Origin: Candidatus Zixiibacteriota bacterium
GTDB taxonomy: Bacteria > Zixibacteria > MSB-5A5 > GN15 > FEB-12
Assembly: GCA_022571845.1 (NCBI GenBank)
Contig: JACZXB010000002.1
Location: 169,979-233,978, forward strand
Direction: 5' to 3'
Length of the DNA: 64,000 nt
A program made the translations under genes and the position numbers. This document shows positions 20,326 to 30,141 of this stretch, piece after piece; position 1 is the stretch's first letter; each line of letters begins with the position of its first letter. A model generated the notes under the pieces. It saw only the letters and a program-made list of their open reading frames with translations, did not search any database and had not been told where the DNA came from.

Positions 20326-20616
20326 ATGATCCTACGTATAATGATAGCGCTTGCAATGACAGCATTTTGTGCGTGGCAAGGACTAGAAGTTTCTTCAGTG
20401 CCAACTGAGGCAGGTAGAAACTACTTTCCATTCATATATTTCACAGTACCATTTCTTCTTTGGGGTGGCCTGAACCCGATGGGTATGATAACTTGGCCAC
20501 TTGCCACAATTTTGCTGCTTGTTCAAGGGCATTGGATAGTAGGATGGATACCTGTTGCGCTGGTACTATTCAACGTTGTTATGAATGAACAATTGAAAAA
20601 ACGAGTGACAGATTAG
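20326..20616 (+). CDS. Hypothetical small membrane protein
   Basis: Several hydrophobic segments; no recognised family. Confidence 0.4.
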   Translation: MILRIMIALAMTAFCAWQGLEVSSVPTEAGRNYFPFIYFTVPFLLWGGLNPMGMITWPLATILLLVQGHWIVGWIPVALVLFNVVMNEQLKKRVTD

Positions 20617-20619
20617 CCC

Positions 20620-20735
20620 GGGGCCGGGGTGGCCCACCCTTCGGCTCTCGAGACTCCTACGGGACTTCGTACGCTTCGGGACTTTGTGCGCTCGGGACTA
20701 TGCCATGAATGGCGGCCTACCCGGCCACACCGAAA
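20620..20735. repeat. Dispersed repeat region with direct microrepeats (CGGGACTTYGTRCGCT)
   Basis: 'cgggacttcgtacgcttcgggactttgtgcgctcgggact'; module shared with about 3130-3154. Confidence 0.55.
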
Positions 20736-20797
20736 ATAACTATCACCCAAACTGAACCTAAATTCGGGGGCAGGTCAGTTCAATAAACAGGATTGTT

Positions 20798-21460
20798 CTA
20801 TTTTAGAAGTAGCATCCTTTTTGACTCAACAAAATCCCCAGCCTGTAAGCGGTAGAAATAGACACCGGATGATACGACCTTGCCTGCTTTGTCGGCGCCG
20901 TCCCAGTAGACGGTATGGCTGCCGGCACTTTTGGATCCTTCAACGATGGTATTGACCTTTTGACCCATGACGTTGTAGATGGAAATTGTTACTTGTGACC
21001 TGGCTGGGAGGGTATATCTAATGGTGGTCGATAAATTGAACGGATTGGGATAGTTCTGACTTATAGAATAACTATCTGGTAACTCTTGCGGGAGGTCATC
21101 ATTGATATCTGTTGCAACCGTCATGAAGATGGTATCAACCATATCGAGAGGATGTACCAGGCAGCTATATGGAAACGGTCCGGCACCATCTGCAGAAGTA
21201 AACTGGAGTACAAATTCGAATCCAGTTGAGCTCGAGGTTCCAGAATTCCATTGTTTGGGCGACGATGGGTCGGCAGCAATAGTATGAGGGACTCCACCTA
21301 ATTCCCATGTCCAGCGGACAGAATCCCCCGCCATGACGGTTGTACCGAGTGGCGACAAAGAATTGTTTAAGACTGAGATATCGTGAATGGTGGCGTGGGC
21401 GGGGACGCTACATATAAAAAGCAGGCCTACCCATAACTGAAACTTTAACTGTTTACTCAT
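20798..21460 (-). CDS. Secreted plastocyanin/cupredoxin-like protein with T9SS type A C-terminal sorting-like domain
   Basis: 'GDSVRWTWELGGVPHTIAADP...FPYSCLVHP' cupredoxin features; 'YPNPFNLSTTIRYTLPARSQVTISIYNVMGQKV...SSGVYFYRLQAGDFVESKRMLLLK'. Confidence 0.88.
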   Translation of the reverse strand: MSKQLKFQLWVGLLFICSVPAHATIHDISVLNNSLSPLGTTVMAGDSVRWTWELGGVPHTIAADPSSPKQWNSGTSSSTGFEFVLQFTSADGAGPFPYSCLVHPLDMVDTIFMTVATDINDDLPQELPDSYSISQNYPNPFNLSTTIRYTLPARSQVTISIYNVMGQKVNTIVEGSKSAGSHTVYWDGADKAGKVVSSGVYFYRLQAGDFVESKRMLLLK

Positions 21461-21902
21461 AGGATTTTACTCCCTTCCTAAAAATTACTACATTTTATTA
21501 TTCAAATCCGTTTAGGACACTTACAGCAGATGTTTATAGCTATGATGATTGCAGAGAAAATTAGGTGTTGGCATCTTTACAGCTCCGAATTATTTACAGA
21601 CGAAAAAAGGTCTACGCTAGCCACAAACATCTATTAAAAATAAATTATAATAGTAGTCATTGACTGTCAATTAAAATTTTTGATAGGTCAATAGTTACTT
21701 GAAGTTAAAGTGAGTAAGTTCAAGTTAAATGAATTTCGATGTTAGAACTTTTTTAGAAGAGCGACCGTCAAGTAACTGATAGAAATACACTTAAGGTTCA
21801 CTTTATTAAAGTGTTTTTAAACGGCTATTACTACCGCCGGGGTGGCGGCTTCCTAGAATTCCTCTCCTTGACCGCGCACAGCCTAACCGGTAATTTGCCA
21901 CA

Positions 21903-22379
21903 ATGCTGCTACTTTTTCTGACTCTGCTGCTAATAGGACCTTATCTGATTTTGACAGTTGTTCAAAAGATTAATCCGAATATTCAAATCTCTGACGCCAC
22001 GAAATTCAGAATAGGGGTTTCGCTTTTATTTTTTGTTGGAGCGATGGGACATTTTACCAAGACCGCCGAAATGGCGCGGATAATTCCGCCGATATTTCCG
22101 AACCCGGAGCAAATGGTTATTCTCACTGCCTTTCCGGAATTGTTCGGTGTCATAGGATTATGGATTCCAAAACTCCGAAAATTGACGGGTGTATTGCTAA
22201 TAGCATGGCTCATAGGAATATTACCTTTCAACATATATGCAGCAATTGAGCGCATCGATGTCGGCGGGCATGGAGCCGGTCCGGTCTATTTGCTAATCAG
22301 AGTGCCGCTTCAGTTTCTGGCAATGTGGTGTACTTATGTGGCGGCGGAGTTAAATTGGTTTAAGCCTCAACCTAAATAG
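21903..22379 (+). CDS. DoxX-like membrane protein
   Basis: 'LLFFVGAMGHFTKTAEMARIIPPIFPNPEQMVILTAFPELFGVIGLWIPKLRKLTGVLLIAWLIGILPFNIYAA' DoxX-like. Confidence 0.75.
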   Translation: MLLLFLTLLLIGPYLILTVVQKINPNIQISDATKFRIGVSLLFFVGAMGHFTKTAEMARIIPPIFPNPEQMVILTAFPELFGVIGLWIPKLRKLTGVLLIAWLIGILPFNIYAAIERIDVGGHGAGPVYLLIRVPLQFLAMWCTYVAAELNWFKPQPK

Positions 22380-22396
22380 CTCCCAAATCCCTTTTG

Positions 22397-22425
22397 TTGA
22401 CCCTGCCTTTTGTTTTCTGTATAAT
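22397..22425 (+). promoter_or_regulatory. Sigma70-like promoter TTGACC-N17-TATAAT
   Basis: 5/6 -35, 6/6 -10 and 17-bp spacing upstream of glyA. Confidence 0.7.
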
Positions 22426-22442
22426 TCTTATATGGGGCAGAC

Positions 22443-22508
22443 GTGGACTCGCCGGGGCAGACTGTCCACGATAATTGTCAGGACTACGCCAAGGAGGCGA
22501 GTCCTGAC
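22443..22508. repeat. Two adjacent stem-loops in the glyA leader
   Basis: GTGGAC..GTCCAC (22443-22469) and GTCAGGACT-a-CGCC-aagga-GGCG-AGTCCTGAC (22477-22508). Confidence 0.7.
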
Positions 22509-22526
22509 CTACAAGAGAAGAAAGCT

Positions 22527-23783
22527 ATGTCATACTTAAAAGAATCAGACCCCGAAATATATCAGGCCATATTAGATGAAACCGGGCGGCAGGCTAACCA
22601 GCTGGAACTGATAGCCTCGGAGAATTTCGTTTCCGAAGCGGTCATGGAAGCAGTCGGTTCTGTCATGACCAACAAATACGCCGAGGGTTACCCGGGCAGG
22701 CGCTACTACGGCGGCTGTGAGTTTGTTGACAATGCCGAAAACCTGGCGCGTGACCGTTTAAAGGAATTGTTTGGCTGTGAGCATGCTAATGTACAGCCGC
22801 ATTCCGGCTCGCAGGCCAATATGGCGGTTTATTTTGCAGCGCTAAAACCGGGCGACAAAGTGATGGGGCTCGACCTCTCCCACGGCGGGCATCTGACCCA
22901 CGGCCATCCCATAAATTTTTCGGGCTTTCTATACGACTTTACCGCCTATCAGGTTGAAATGGTTTCTGAAGTAATCGACTACGACAAACTGATAGAAACC
23001 GCCAAGAAAGAAAAACCAAAAATGATAATGGTCGGCGCTTCGGCCTATCCGCGCATTTTAGATTTCGCCAAATTCCGTGAAGCCTGCGACGCCTGCGGCG
23101 CCTTGATGGTGGTTGATATCGCCCACATAGCGGGACTGGTCGCGGCCGGGATTCATCCCTCGCCGGTACCCTACGCCGATTTTGTAACTTCGACAACGCA
23201 TAAGACTTTGCGCGGCCCTCGCGGCGGAATAATAATGTGCAAAGAAAAATATGCCGCCGATCTCGATAGAATGGTCATGCCGGGCATACAGGGCGGACCG
23301 CTGATGCATGTCATAGCAGGCAAGGCGGTAGCATTCCGCGAAGCATTATCCGAAGAGTTCAAAAGTTATCAAAGAAAGATAGTCGACAACGCCCGCCGTT
23401 TGGCGCAAGCTCTCAAAGACCGCACTTACAAAATAGTGTCCGGCGGCACCGACACCCATCTGTTGTTAGTTTCGTTTTTGCTTGTCGACAAGCTGACCGG
23501 GAAAATAGCGGAGAAGGCTCTGGACAAAGCCGGTCTGACGGTGAACAAAAACACGGTGCCATTTGATACCGAAAAGCCGTTTGTAACTTCGGGCATCAGA
23601 ATCGGCACTCCGGCGGTCACCACCCGGGGGATGGGCAGCGACGAGATGATTAAGATAGCGGGTTTTATCGACCGGGCTGTCAAAAACCGCAAAAATGACG
23701 AAGTACTGGCAGAGATAAAAGCCGAGGTGGCCGAATTATGTCGGAAATTCCCGCTTTATCAAAAAAGATTACAGGAAGCATAA
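22527..23783 (+). CDS. glyA: Serine hydroxymethyltransferase
   Basis: '[42 protein letters not shown]', '[14 protein letters not shown]'; start at [10 protein letters not shown] preferred over the ORF-track start at 22443. Confidence 0.97.
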   Translation: MSYLKESDPEIYQAILDETGRQANQLELIASENFVSEAVMEAVGSVMTNKYAEGYPGRRYYGGCEFVDNAENLARDRLKELFGCEHANVQPHSGSQANMAVYFAALKPGDKVMGLDLSHGGHLTHGHPINFSGFLYDFTAYQVEMVSEVIDYDKLIETAKKEKPKMIMVGASAYPRILDFAKFREACDACGALMVVDIAHIAGLVAAGIHPSPVPYADFVTSTTHKTLRGPRGGIIMCKEKYAADLDRMVMPGIQGGPLMHVIAGKAVAFREALSEEFKSYQRKIVDNARRLAQALKDRTYKIVSGGTDTHLLLVSFLLVDKLTGKIAEKALDKAGLTVNKNTVPFDTEKPFVTSGIRIGTPAVTTRGMGSDEMIKIAGFIDRAVKNRKNDEVLAEIKAEVAELCRKFPLYQKRLQEA

Positions 23784-23786
23784 ATC

Positions 23787-24095
23787 ATGATATTTCAACT
23801 GACTATATTCCCGACAGATAAGGGCAAATCCGGCGTTTCAGCCGATATTGCCCGGGTTATTGATATTATCGACCGCTCAGGGCTGCCCTACAAAATCAAC
23901 GCTATGTCCACTATTATTGAGGGGGACTGGGGCGAGGTTATGGCGGTTATTAATAAAGCCAGGCTTAAACTAAAAGAGACCTGCAGCCGACTATATATAG
24001 TAATCTCGGTTGATGATAGAGAGGGCGCCGGAAACAGACTCGAGGGCAAGGTTGGGTCACTTGAAACTGAATTAGGCAGAAAGGTCAAGAAATAA
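23787..24095 (+). CDS. MTH1187/YqgV family (thiamine-binding-like) protein
   Basis: 'QLTIFPTDKGKSGVSADIARVIDIIDRSGLPYKINAMSTIIEGDWGEVMAVINKA'. Confidence 0.9.
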   Translation: MIFQLTIFPTDKGKSGVSADIARVIDIIDRSGLPYKINAMSTIIEGDWGEVMAVINKARLKLKETCSRLYIVISVDDREGAGNRLEGKVGSLETELGRKVKK

Positions 24096-24427
24096 TGGAA
24101 AATATGAGAGTAGTATTCGTGACTGTCCCCATGGACATAGCCGATAAAATGGCCAAAGCGATTGTCGAAAAACGCCTGGCTGCCTGCACCTCTGTTATCT
24201 CTACTGTAAAATCATATTATTACTGGGAAGGTCAGCTAAAAGACGACCATGAAAGCCTATTGATACTAAAGACCACTATGTCAAAAATAGACGATCTGAT
24301 TACTTTTATCAAATCTGAACACCCTTACGATGTCCCTGAAATCATTGCTGTGCCTGTTGCTGAGGGGTTGCCGGATTATGTCAACTGGGTCATTGAAGAA
24401 ACGGGCAAAACTGCCGAGACCGCCTAA
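24095..24427 (+). CDS. cutA: CutA1 divalent ion tolerance protein
   Basis: 'VVFVTVPMDIADKMAKAIVEKRLAACTSVISTVKSYYYWEGQLKDDHESLLILKT'. Confidence 0.95.
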   Translation: MENMRVVFVTVPMDIADKMAKAIVEKRLAACTSVISTVKSYYYWEGQLKDDHESLLILKTTMSKIDDLITFIKSEHPYDVPEIIAVPVAEGLPDYVNWVIEETGKTAETA

Positions 24428-24484
24428 TCAGCGGTTGATTTTCCAGCTATAGTCCGATATTTTCTGCAAGTGCTCCGGTAGCGC

Positions 24485-25222
24485 TTGACTATGACTGACA
24501 CCAAAAAAAATAACTATTCAGTGCCTTTCCTGGATCATCTGGAAGATCTCAGGTGGCGTTTACTTAAAGCTGTTATTTCTCTAATAGTTGCTGCCGGCGG
24601 TTGCTTTTATTTCGCTGATTATATCGTAGCTTTTATTATCAAACCATTGGGGGATACCAAGCTTTACGTGACCGAGGTTACCGGCTCTTTTTATGCCTAT
24701 CTGAAAATTTCTCTTATTGCCGGCGTGATGGCCGCCTTGCCGGTTATTTTTTATCAGCTTTGGTCGTTTGTTTCACCGGGACTATACCGGAGCGAGAAGA
24801 TTCTGGTGCTGCCGCTGGTGGCAGTTTCAACTCTGCTTTTTTTAAGCGGGGCAGCTTTTTGCTATTATTTGGTGCTGCCTATTGCCTTGAGTTTCTTGAT
24901 AGGGTTTTCAGGAGATTTGCTCAGCCCGATTATTACTGTTGGCAGCTATATTTCATTTATCGGAATGCTTCTGTTGGCTTTTGGCTTTGGTTTCGAAATT
25001 CCGGTCGTTGCTTACTTTTTGGGGAAAATCGGCATAATCTCTACTAAGACACTCAAAAAAGGCCGTCGCTACGCCATTGTATTAATTCTGGTATTTGCTG
25101 CTTTTTTGACGCCAACCCCCGATGTTGCCACTCAGCTGATGCTGGCTGTGCCGCTTTATATTCTTTATGAAATTTCAATTGTAATAGTTCACTTTACTGG
25201 CTATAAGCCTCAAAAAGAATGA
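24485..25222 (+). CDS. tatC: Sec-independent protein translocase TatC
   Basis: 'FLDHLEDLRWRLLKAVISLIV', 'FYQLWSFVSPGLYRSEK', 'FLTPTPDVATQLMLAVPLYILYEISI'. Confidence 0.95.
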   Translation: MTMTDTKKNNYSVPFLDHLEDLRWRLLKAVISLIVAAGGCFYFADYIVAFIIKPLGDTKLYVTEVTGSFYAYLKISLIAGVMAALPVIFYQLWSFVSPGLYRSEKILVLPLVAVSTLLFLSGAAFCYYLVLPIALSFLIGFSGDLLSPIITVGSYISFIGMLLLAFGFGFEIPVVAYFLGKIGIISTKTLKKGRRYAIVLILVFAAFLTPTPDVATQLMLAVPLYILYEISIVIVHFTGYKPQKE

Positions 25223-25235
25223 TTAATTCTTAGCC

Positions 25236-25263
25236 TTGACAAAGATGAGTTAAGGGATAAATT
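25236..25263 (+). promoter_or_regulatory. Predicted promoter of tRNA-Gly (TTGACA-N16-TAAATT)
   Basis: Consensus -35, weak -10; shares CTTAGCCTTGACA with the tRNA-Val upstream region. Confidence 0.45.
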
Positions 25264-25286
25264 AGACCTGTTTGGTACCAAGGCCG

Positions 25287-25358
25287 GCGGGTGTAATTCA
25301 GCGGTAGAATGCAAGCTTCCCAAGCTTGACGTCGTGGGTTCGACTCCCATCACCCGCT
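25287..25358 (+). tRNA. tRNA-Gly (anticodon CCC)
   Basis: Acceptor GCGGGTG/CACCCGC, anticodon stem CAAGC/GCTTG with loop TTCCCAA, T-arm GTGGGTTCGACTCCCAT. Confidence 0.95.
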
Positions 25359-25380
25359 ATTAGATTATGAAAGAGAGAAG

Positions 25381-26664
25381 ATGCAGATAGCAAATGTAGA
25401 CCCGGATTCACCGCTGTTTGGATATGTCCGTCCCGGTTATAAGGTCGTATCTATAAACGGGGAAGCGGTTTTAGACGAAATAGATTTCCGGTACAAGACT
25501 ACCGATGAGCAAATAGACATTCTGTTTGCGGATAAAGACGGGAAAGAGCTAAGCTTTCAGTTCGAGGAATACCTGCCGGGTGATCTGGGGCTGACATTTG
25601 TAAGCGACAAAATCCGCACCTGTAAAAACGACTGCATTTTCTGCTTCATCGTCCAGCAGCCGCAGGGGATGAGGCGCTCTCTATATGTCAAAGACGAGGA
25701 TTATCGTCTTTCTTTTACTCACGGCAATTTCATAACTCTGTCAAATACTAACGATGAAGATATCGACCGGATAATTGAACAGCGACTGTCGCCGCTGTAT
25801 GTCTCGGTGCACGCCACCGATGACAAACTTCGGCGCTGTATGCTAAAGAATGAAAAACTGGCGCCGATTGTGCCCTCGCTGAAAAAACTGGGTGATAACG
25901 GCATTATCGTGCATACTCAAGTAGTTCTCTGTCCGGGTATCAACGACGGTGACCAGTTAGACAGAACTATCAACGAATTAGTGGAGCTGTATCCGAGCGT
26001 GGAGACATTAGCGGTGGTACCGGTAGGCTTGACAAAATACCGCGACAACTTGCCCAACTTGCGCACCTATAATAAAGATGAAGCGCGCCAGATTATTAAG
26101 CTGGTTGAACAAATGCAGAAGAAACTCTTAAAAAAGATTGGCACCAGGTTTGTCTGGCCGGCCGATGAGTTTTTCGTTGTCGCCGAAAAGAAATTCCCTG
26201 CTTTATCTTACTACGAAGAAATGAATCAGTTTGAAAACGGTATTGGCATGGTTCGTGAATTTATGACGATGTTTAACCGCCGCCGTTCTCGCTTAAAAAA
26301 GATAAAATCCGGAAAGCGGGCTTTGTTTCTGACAGGAGCCTCGGCCTTTCCGTTTTTCAATAAAGAGATTCTGCCGTATATAACCGGTGAACTTGGGCTA
26401 AGAGTTGAAATAGATCTGGTCAAAAACCGTTTCTGGGGGGAGGGTGTTACAATCTCCGGCCTTTTGACCGGTCAGGATTTGCTCCGTCACGCCAGAAAAA
26501 ATATCGAACGCTTTGACTGTCTGGTACTGCCGCCCAATTGTCTCAATATGGACAATCTCTTCCTGGACAATCTTTCGTTAGAACAATTTCAATCGGTTCT
26601 GCAACAACCAGTTTATATTGGTCAGTATGATCTGGCCGCCACCTTAAAAGATTTATATCAATGA
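25381..26664 (+). CDS. DUF512 family radical-SAM/PDZ protein
   Basis: 'PGYKVVSINGEAVLDEIDFRYKT', 'CKNDCIFCFIVQQPQGMRRSLYVKDEDYRLSFTHGNFITLSN'. Confidence 0.92.
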   Translation: MQIANVDPDSPLFGYVRPGYKVVSINGEAVLDEIDFRYKTTDEQIDILFADKDGKELSFQFEEYLPGDLGLTFVSDKIRTCKNDCIFCFIVQQPQGMRRSLYVKDEDYRLSFTHGNFITLSNTNDEDIDRIIEQRLSPLYVSVHATDDKLRRCMLKNEKLAPIVPSLKKLGDNGIIVHTQVVLCPGINDGDQLDRTINELVELYPSVETLAVVPVGLTKYRDNLPNLRTYNKDEARQIIKLVEQMQKKLLKKIGTRFVWPADEFFVVAEKKFPALSYYEEMNQFENGIGMVREFMTMFNRRRSRLKKIKSGKRALFLTGASAFPFFNKEILPYITGELGLRVEIDLVKNRFWGEGVTISGLLTGQDLLRHARKNIERFDCLVLPPNCLNMDNLFLDNLSLEQFQSVLQQPVYIGQYDLAATLKDLYQ

Positions 26665-27974
26665 GTCTGCCGATAGTTGCGATTATTGGGCGACCCAATG
26701 TCGGCAAGTCATCTCTTTTTAATCGGTTCCTTAAAAGAAAAATAGCGGTGGTTGATAAAACTCCCGGTGTTACCAGAGACAGAAACTATGCGGTTTGCGA
26801 CTGGTCAGGAATTCATTTCAGGCTGGTTGATACGGGAGGGCTTGATCTTGGCGAGACTGACGAATTCAAAAAACATATACACGACCAGGCCACATTTGCT
26901 ATAAACGAAGCCGATCTGATATTGTTTTTGGTAGACGCCCGCACCGGTCCGACTGATCTTGATGTCACCATCGCCAAAAGTCTGAAAAAAACTATATCAA
27001 AAACGATTCTGGTAGCCAACAAGTGTGACGATGAAAAGCTGACAGAAGAACTTTACGAATTTATGGGTTTGGGCATCGGCGAACCTCAGCCGGTCTCGGC
27101 GACTCTGGGTCTTTATGTGGGGGACCTGCTGGACAAGCTGGTCGATAAGCTTCCAAAAGAGAAAATCGAAAAAGATGATAATGAGGATGTAACCAGAATT
27201 GCTATAGTCGGACGCCCCAATGTTGGCAAGTCATCATTTATAAACAAGCTTATAGGCGAGGAAAGGCTGATTGTTACGCCCATAGCGGGTACGACCAGAG
27301 ATGCGGTTGATACTCCCTTTGAATTTGAAGGTAAGAGCTATGTTCTGGTTGATACTGCTGGTCTGCGCCGACAATATAAAGTTCACGATGACATCGAATT
27401 CTACACCAGTATCAGAACCACCCGGGCAATTGAAAACTGCCACGTGGCTATTGTGCTAATTGATGCTGTAGAAGGCGTGACAACTCAGGATTTGAGAATT
27501 CTCGACCAGGTCCTCACTAACCGGCGCTCGGTTGTTATTGCCGTCAATAAGTGGGATTTGATAGAAAAAGATTCCAAAACTGCTGATGAATTTACGGTAA
27601 AAATTAAAGACGTTCTGGCTAATCATGCCTATGCTCCTTTAATTTATATTTCAGCTTTGACAGGACAGAGGCTGGAAAAAGTAATTAAGATCGCAACCGA
27701 AGTATACCGGAACTCATGCCAGAGAGTGGCGACTTCACAACTAAACGAATTCTTAGAAGATGTAGTCAGGCGAAAACATCCGCCTGCCAGACACGGCAAG
27801 TACATAAAGCTCCTTTACGCTACCCAGACCGAATCTCAGCCGCCAACTTTTGTCTTTTTCTCAAATCTGCCAAAGTTGATAGACAAATCTTACATCAGCT
27901 ATATTTCTAATCAGCTGCGCCAGAAATTCAGTTTTGAAGGTGTACCCATACGCCTCAAGTTTAGAAAAAAATAA
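26661..27974 (+). CDS. der: Ribosome biogenesis GTPase Der
   Basis: Two GTPase domains, each with 'IVGRPNVGKSS' type P-loop; KH-like C-terminus. Confidence 0.97.
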   Translation: MSLPIVAIIGRPNVGKSSLFNRFLKRKIAVVDKTPGVTRDRNYAVCDWSGIHFRLVDTGGLDLGETDEFKKHIHDQATFAINEADLILFLVDARTGPTDLDVTIAKSLKKTISKTILVANKCDDEKLTEELYEFMGLGIGEPQPVSATLGLYVGDLLDKLVDKLPKEKIEKDDNEDVTRIAIVGRPNVGKSSFINKLIGEERLIVTPIAGTTRDAVDTPFEFEGKSYVLVDTAGLRRQYKVHDDIEFYTSIRTTRAIENCHVAIVLIDAVEGVTTQDLRILDQVLTNRRSVVIAVNKWDLIEKDSKTADEFTVKIKDVLANHAYAPLIYISALTGQRLEKVIKIATEVYRNSCQRVATSQLNEFLEDVVRRKHPPARHGKYIKLLYATQTESQPPTFVFFSNLPKLIDKSYISYISNQLRQKFSFEGVPIRLKFRKK

Positions 27975-28039
27975 CCGTTCCTTTCTCAAAGAGCCAATTA
28001 CTAACAATTCCCAGTATCAAACCGATAATCAGGACAGTT

Positions 28040-29332
28040 ATGCCTGTAACAGTTACAAGTCTCAGTCAGATAGAAAGTCTCGAAAAAAAGCTGGAATCCC
28101 AAAAAGCCGAACTTCGTGACCTGGCCACCATGGGCACAGTTATCACTTCGATTCATGACATCGATGCAATCCTGTCAGTTGTAATGGATATGGCTGTTGG
28201 GCTGGTCAGCGGCGAAGTCGGAATGATTATGCTGGAGGAAAACTCCGAGCTGGTTGCCCGCATTTCATGGGGAATAGACGAAAAATTTGTGAGAGCGCTG
28301 GTTTATAAGGACGACGTTGATCTGGCCACTTACTGTTTCAAGAACCAAAAAACAGCCATCTTAAATGAGCTCTGTTTGATAAGCGACCGCCGACTGCGGG
28401 TTGAATCGGTCATTTGCGTGCCCATCAAAACCTCATCGAAATGTTACGGGGTTAATGTCATCATTAACAAACAGGAAGGCGGTAGTTTTGAGCAGGAAGA
28501 TATCGAAATTCTGCAAATGCTTATGAATTTTGTGGCCGTGTCTATTGACAATTCTACCTTGCTGCAAGAGAAGCTTGAAAAGCAAAAGATGGAGCAGGAG
28601 ATTGCCATTGCTCGCCAGGTACAAAAAACTATTTTGCCGGAAAACATTGATGACATAAAGGGAGTAGAAATAGGAGCCGAATATATACCGGCCAAAGATG
28701 TCGGCGGTGATTTCTATGATGTCATCAGGGCGAATAATGACAAGTTTGTAGTTGTTCTGGGAGATGTATCGAACAAGGGCATACCGGCAGCTTTAGTTAT
28801 GTCCGCGGCCAGCGGCATAATTAAATCTGTTTTGGAATTTGAGCCAGATGTTGAACTGTCTTTGTTGGCTGAAAAGGTGAATAAGATCTTGTCCAAGGGA
28901 ATTATTAAAGACCGGGAGACTTTTGTGACCCTGTTTTTTGCCAGATTTGACTTAAAGGCAAAAGAGCTCAGCTATTGTAATGCCGGTCATTTGCCCGGGC
29001 TGTTTGCAACTTCTGCCGGCAAAGAAATCATAAAGCTGTCAATAGGCGGAACTCTCATCGGTCAATTTCCAGAGACGAAATACACTATCGGTAAAGTGCC
29101 GCTGGCAGCCGGCAGCAGACTTTTCCTTTTCACAGATGGCCTGACCGAGTCAGTCGATGCAAATATGAATCTGTTCGGAATAGACAGAACTGAAAAATTA
29201 TTCAAGAAGGAATTAAAATTAAAGCCACAGCAATTCTGCCGGAAAGTCAAAAAGACAATAGATGAGTATTCTATTGGCTCAAAGATAGAGAGTACGGATG
29301 ATTTTACAGTGCTTCAAATAAAGGTAAACTAA
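28040..29332 (+). CDS. GAF-domain PP2C/SpoIIE-type serine phosphatase (RsbU-like)
   Basis: 'QKTILPENIDDIKGVEIGAEYIPAKDVGGDFYDVI...VVLGDVSNKGIPAALVMSAASGII', GAF-like N-terminus. Confidence 0.93.
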   Translation: MPVTVTSLSQIESLEKKLESQKAELRDLATMGTVITSIHDIDAILSVVMDMAVGLVSGEVGMIMLEENSELVARISWGIDEKFVRALVYKDDVDLATYCFKNQKTAILNELCLISDRRLRVESVICVPIKTSSKCYGVNVIINKQEGGSFEQEDIEILQMLMNFVAVSIDNSTLLQEKLEKQKMEQEIAIARQVQKTILPENIDDIKGVEIGAEYIPAKDVGGDFYDVIRANNDKFVVVLGDVSNKGIPAALVMSAASGIIKSVLEFEPDVELSLLAEKVNKILSKGIIKDRETFVTLFFARFDLKAKELSYCNAGHLPGLFATSAGKEIIKLSIGGTLIGQFPETKYTIGKVPLAAGSRLFLFTDGLTESVDANMNLFGIDRTEKLFKKELKLKPQQFCRKVKKTIDEYSIGSKIESTDDFTVLQIKVN

Positions 29333-29754
29333 TGTCTTTTAACAGGACTTTCAAATATCTCTCAAATCCAGAGTCAGGCGAGCAGATGCTTGATGACTTA
29401 AACGACCTCTTAGATATCAGGGAGATTTCTCCTCAGCAGAAATACTCGTTTCTGTTGGCCATCTCAGAGGCATTTACTAACGCCATAATACACGGGAACC
29501 AGTGTAATCCGGAAAAAACAGTAAAATTAACGGTTATAGTAAATGAAAATGAGTTGTCTGCCGATATTGAAGACGAAGGTCAAGGTGGTCTGAAAAACAT
29601 AGATAATAGGCAGCCATCGCAGCCGTTTGATGAAGGCGGCCGGGGCATCGACCTGATTGAGCATTATGCTACAGCAGTGTGTTACTCAGAATCGCCGGCA
29701 GGAGGCTTGAAAGTAAGCATAAAGATACTTCGCCAAAAAGGAGTGCTAAAATAA
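29332..29754 (+). CDS. Anti-sigma factor-type ATP-binding kinase (RsbW-like HATPase)
   Basis: 'FLLAISEAFTNAIIHGNQCNPEKTVKLTV...IEDEGQGG...GGRGIDLIEHYA'. Confidence 0.9.
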   Translation: MSFNRTFKYLSNPESGEQMLDDLNDLLDIREISPQQKYSFLLAISEAFTNAIIHGNQCNPEKTVKLTVIVNENELSADIEDEGQGGLKNIDNRQPSQPFDEGGRGIDLIEHYATAVCYSESPAGGLKVSIKILRQKGVLK

Positions 29755-29775
29755 GAACCGGGGCCGGAGGGAAAT

Positions 29776-30132
29776 ATGAATCTAAAGGTGAGAGAAGAAA
29801 GCGGTGCCAGAATAATTGCTCTGAACGGACGACTTGAGTTGACAACCGGAAAAGAACTCAAGGAAAAAATAAAAGTGTTTTGCGATTCGGGAACAACCAG
29901 AATCCATCTCAATATGGAACAGGTAGAATTCATAAACAGCTCCGGGCTGGGAGCCTTAATCTCTGCCATGAAAGAAGTACGTCTTGTAAAGGGGAGGCTG
30001 ACTTTGTCTAACCTGGCACCGTATGTCAGGGAGATTTTTGACATTACTCAATTAGCACACATTTTTGAAATTCATGAAACAGAACAAGCCGCATTTGCCT
30101 CTTCGGAGTCTGTAACGGTCAGCCAAAGATAG
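29776..30132 (+). CDS. STAS-domain anti-sigma factor antagonist
   Basis: 'IIALNGRLELTTGKELKEKI...IHLNMEQVEFINSSGLGALISAMKEVRL'. Confidence 0.92.
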   Translation: MNLKVREESGARIIALNGRLELTTGKELKEKIKVFCDSGTTRIHLNMEQVEFINSSGLGALISAMKEVRLVKGRLTLSNLAPYVREIFDITQLAHIFEIHETEQAAFASSESVTVSQR

Positions 30133-30141
30133 CCAGCAGCT

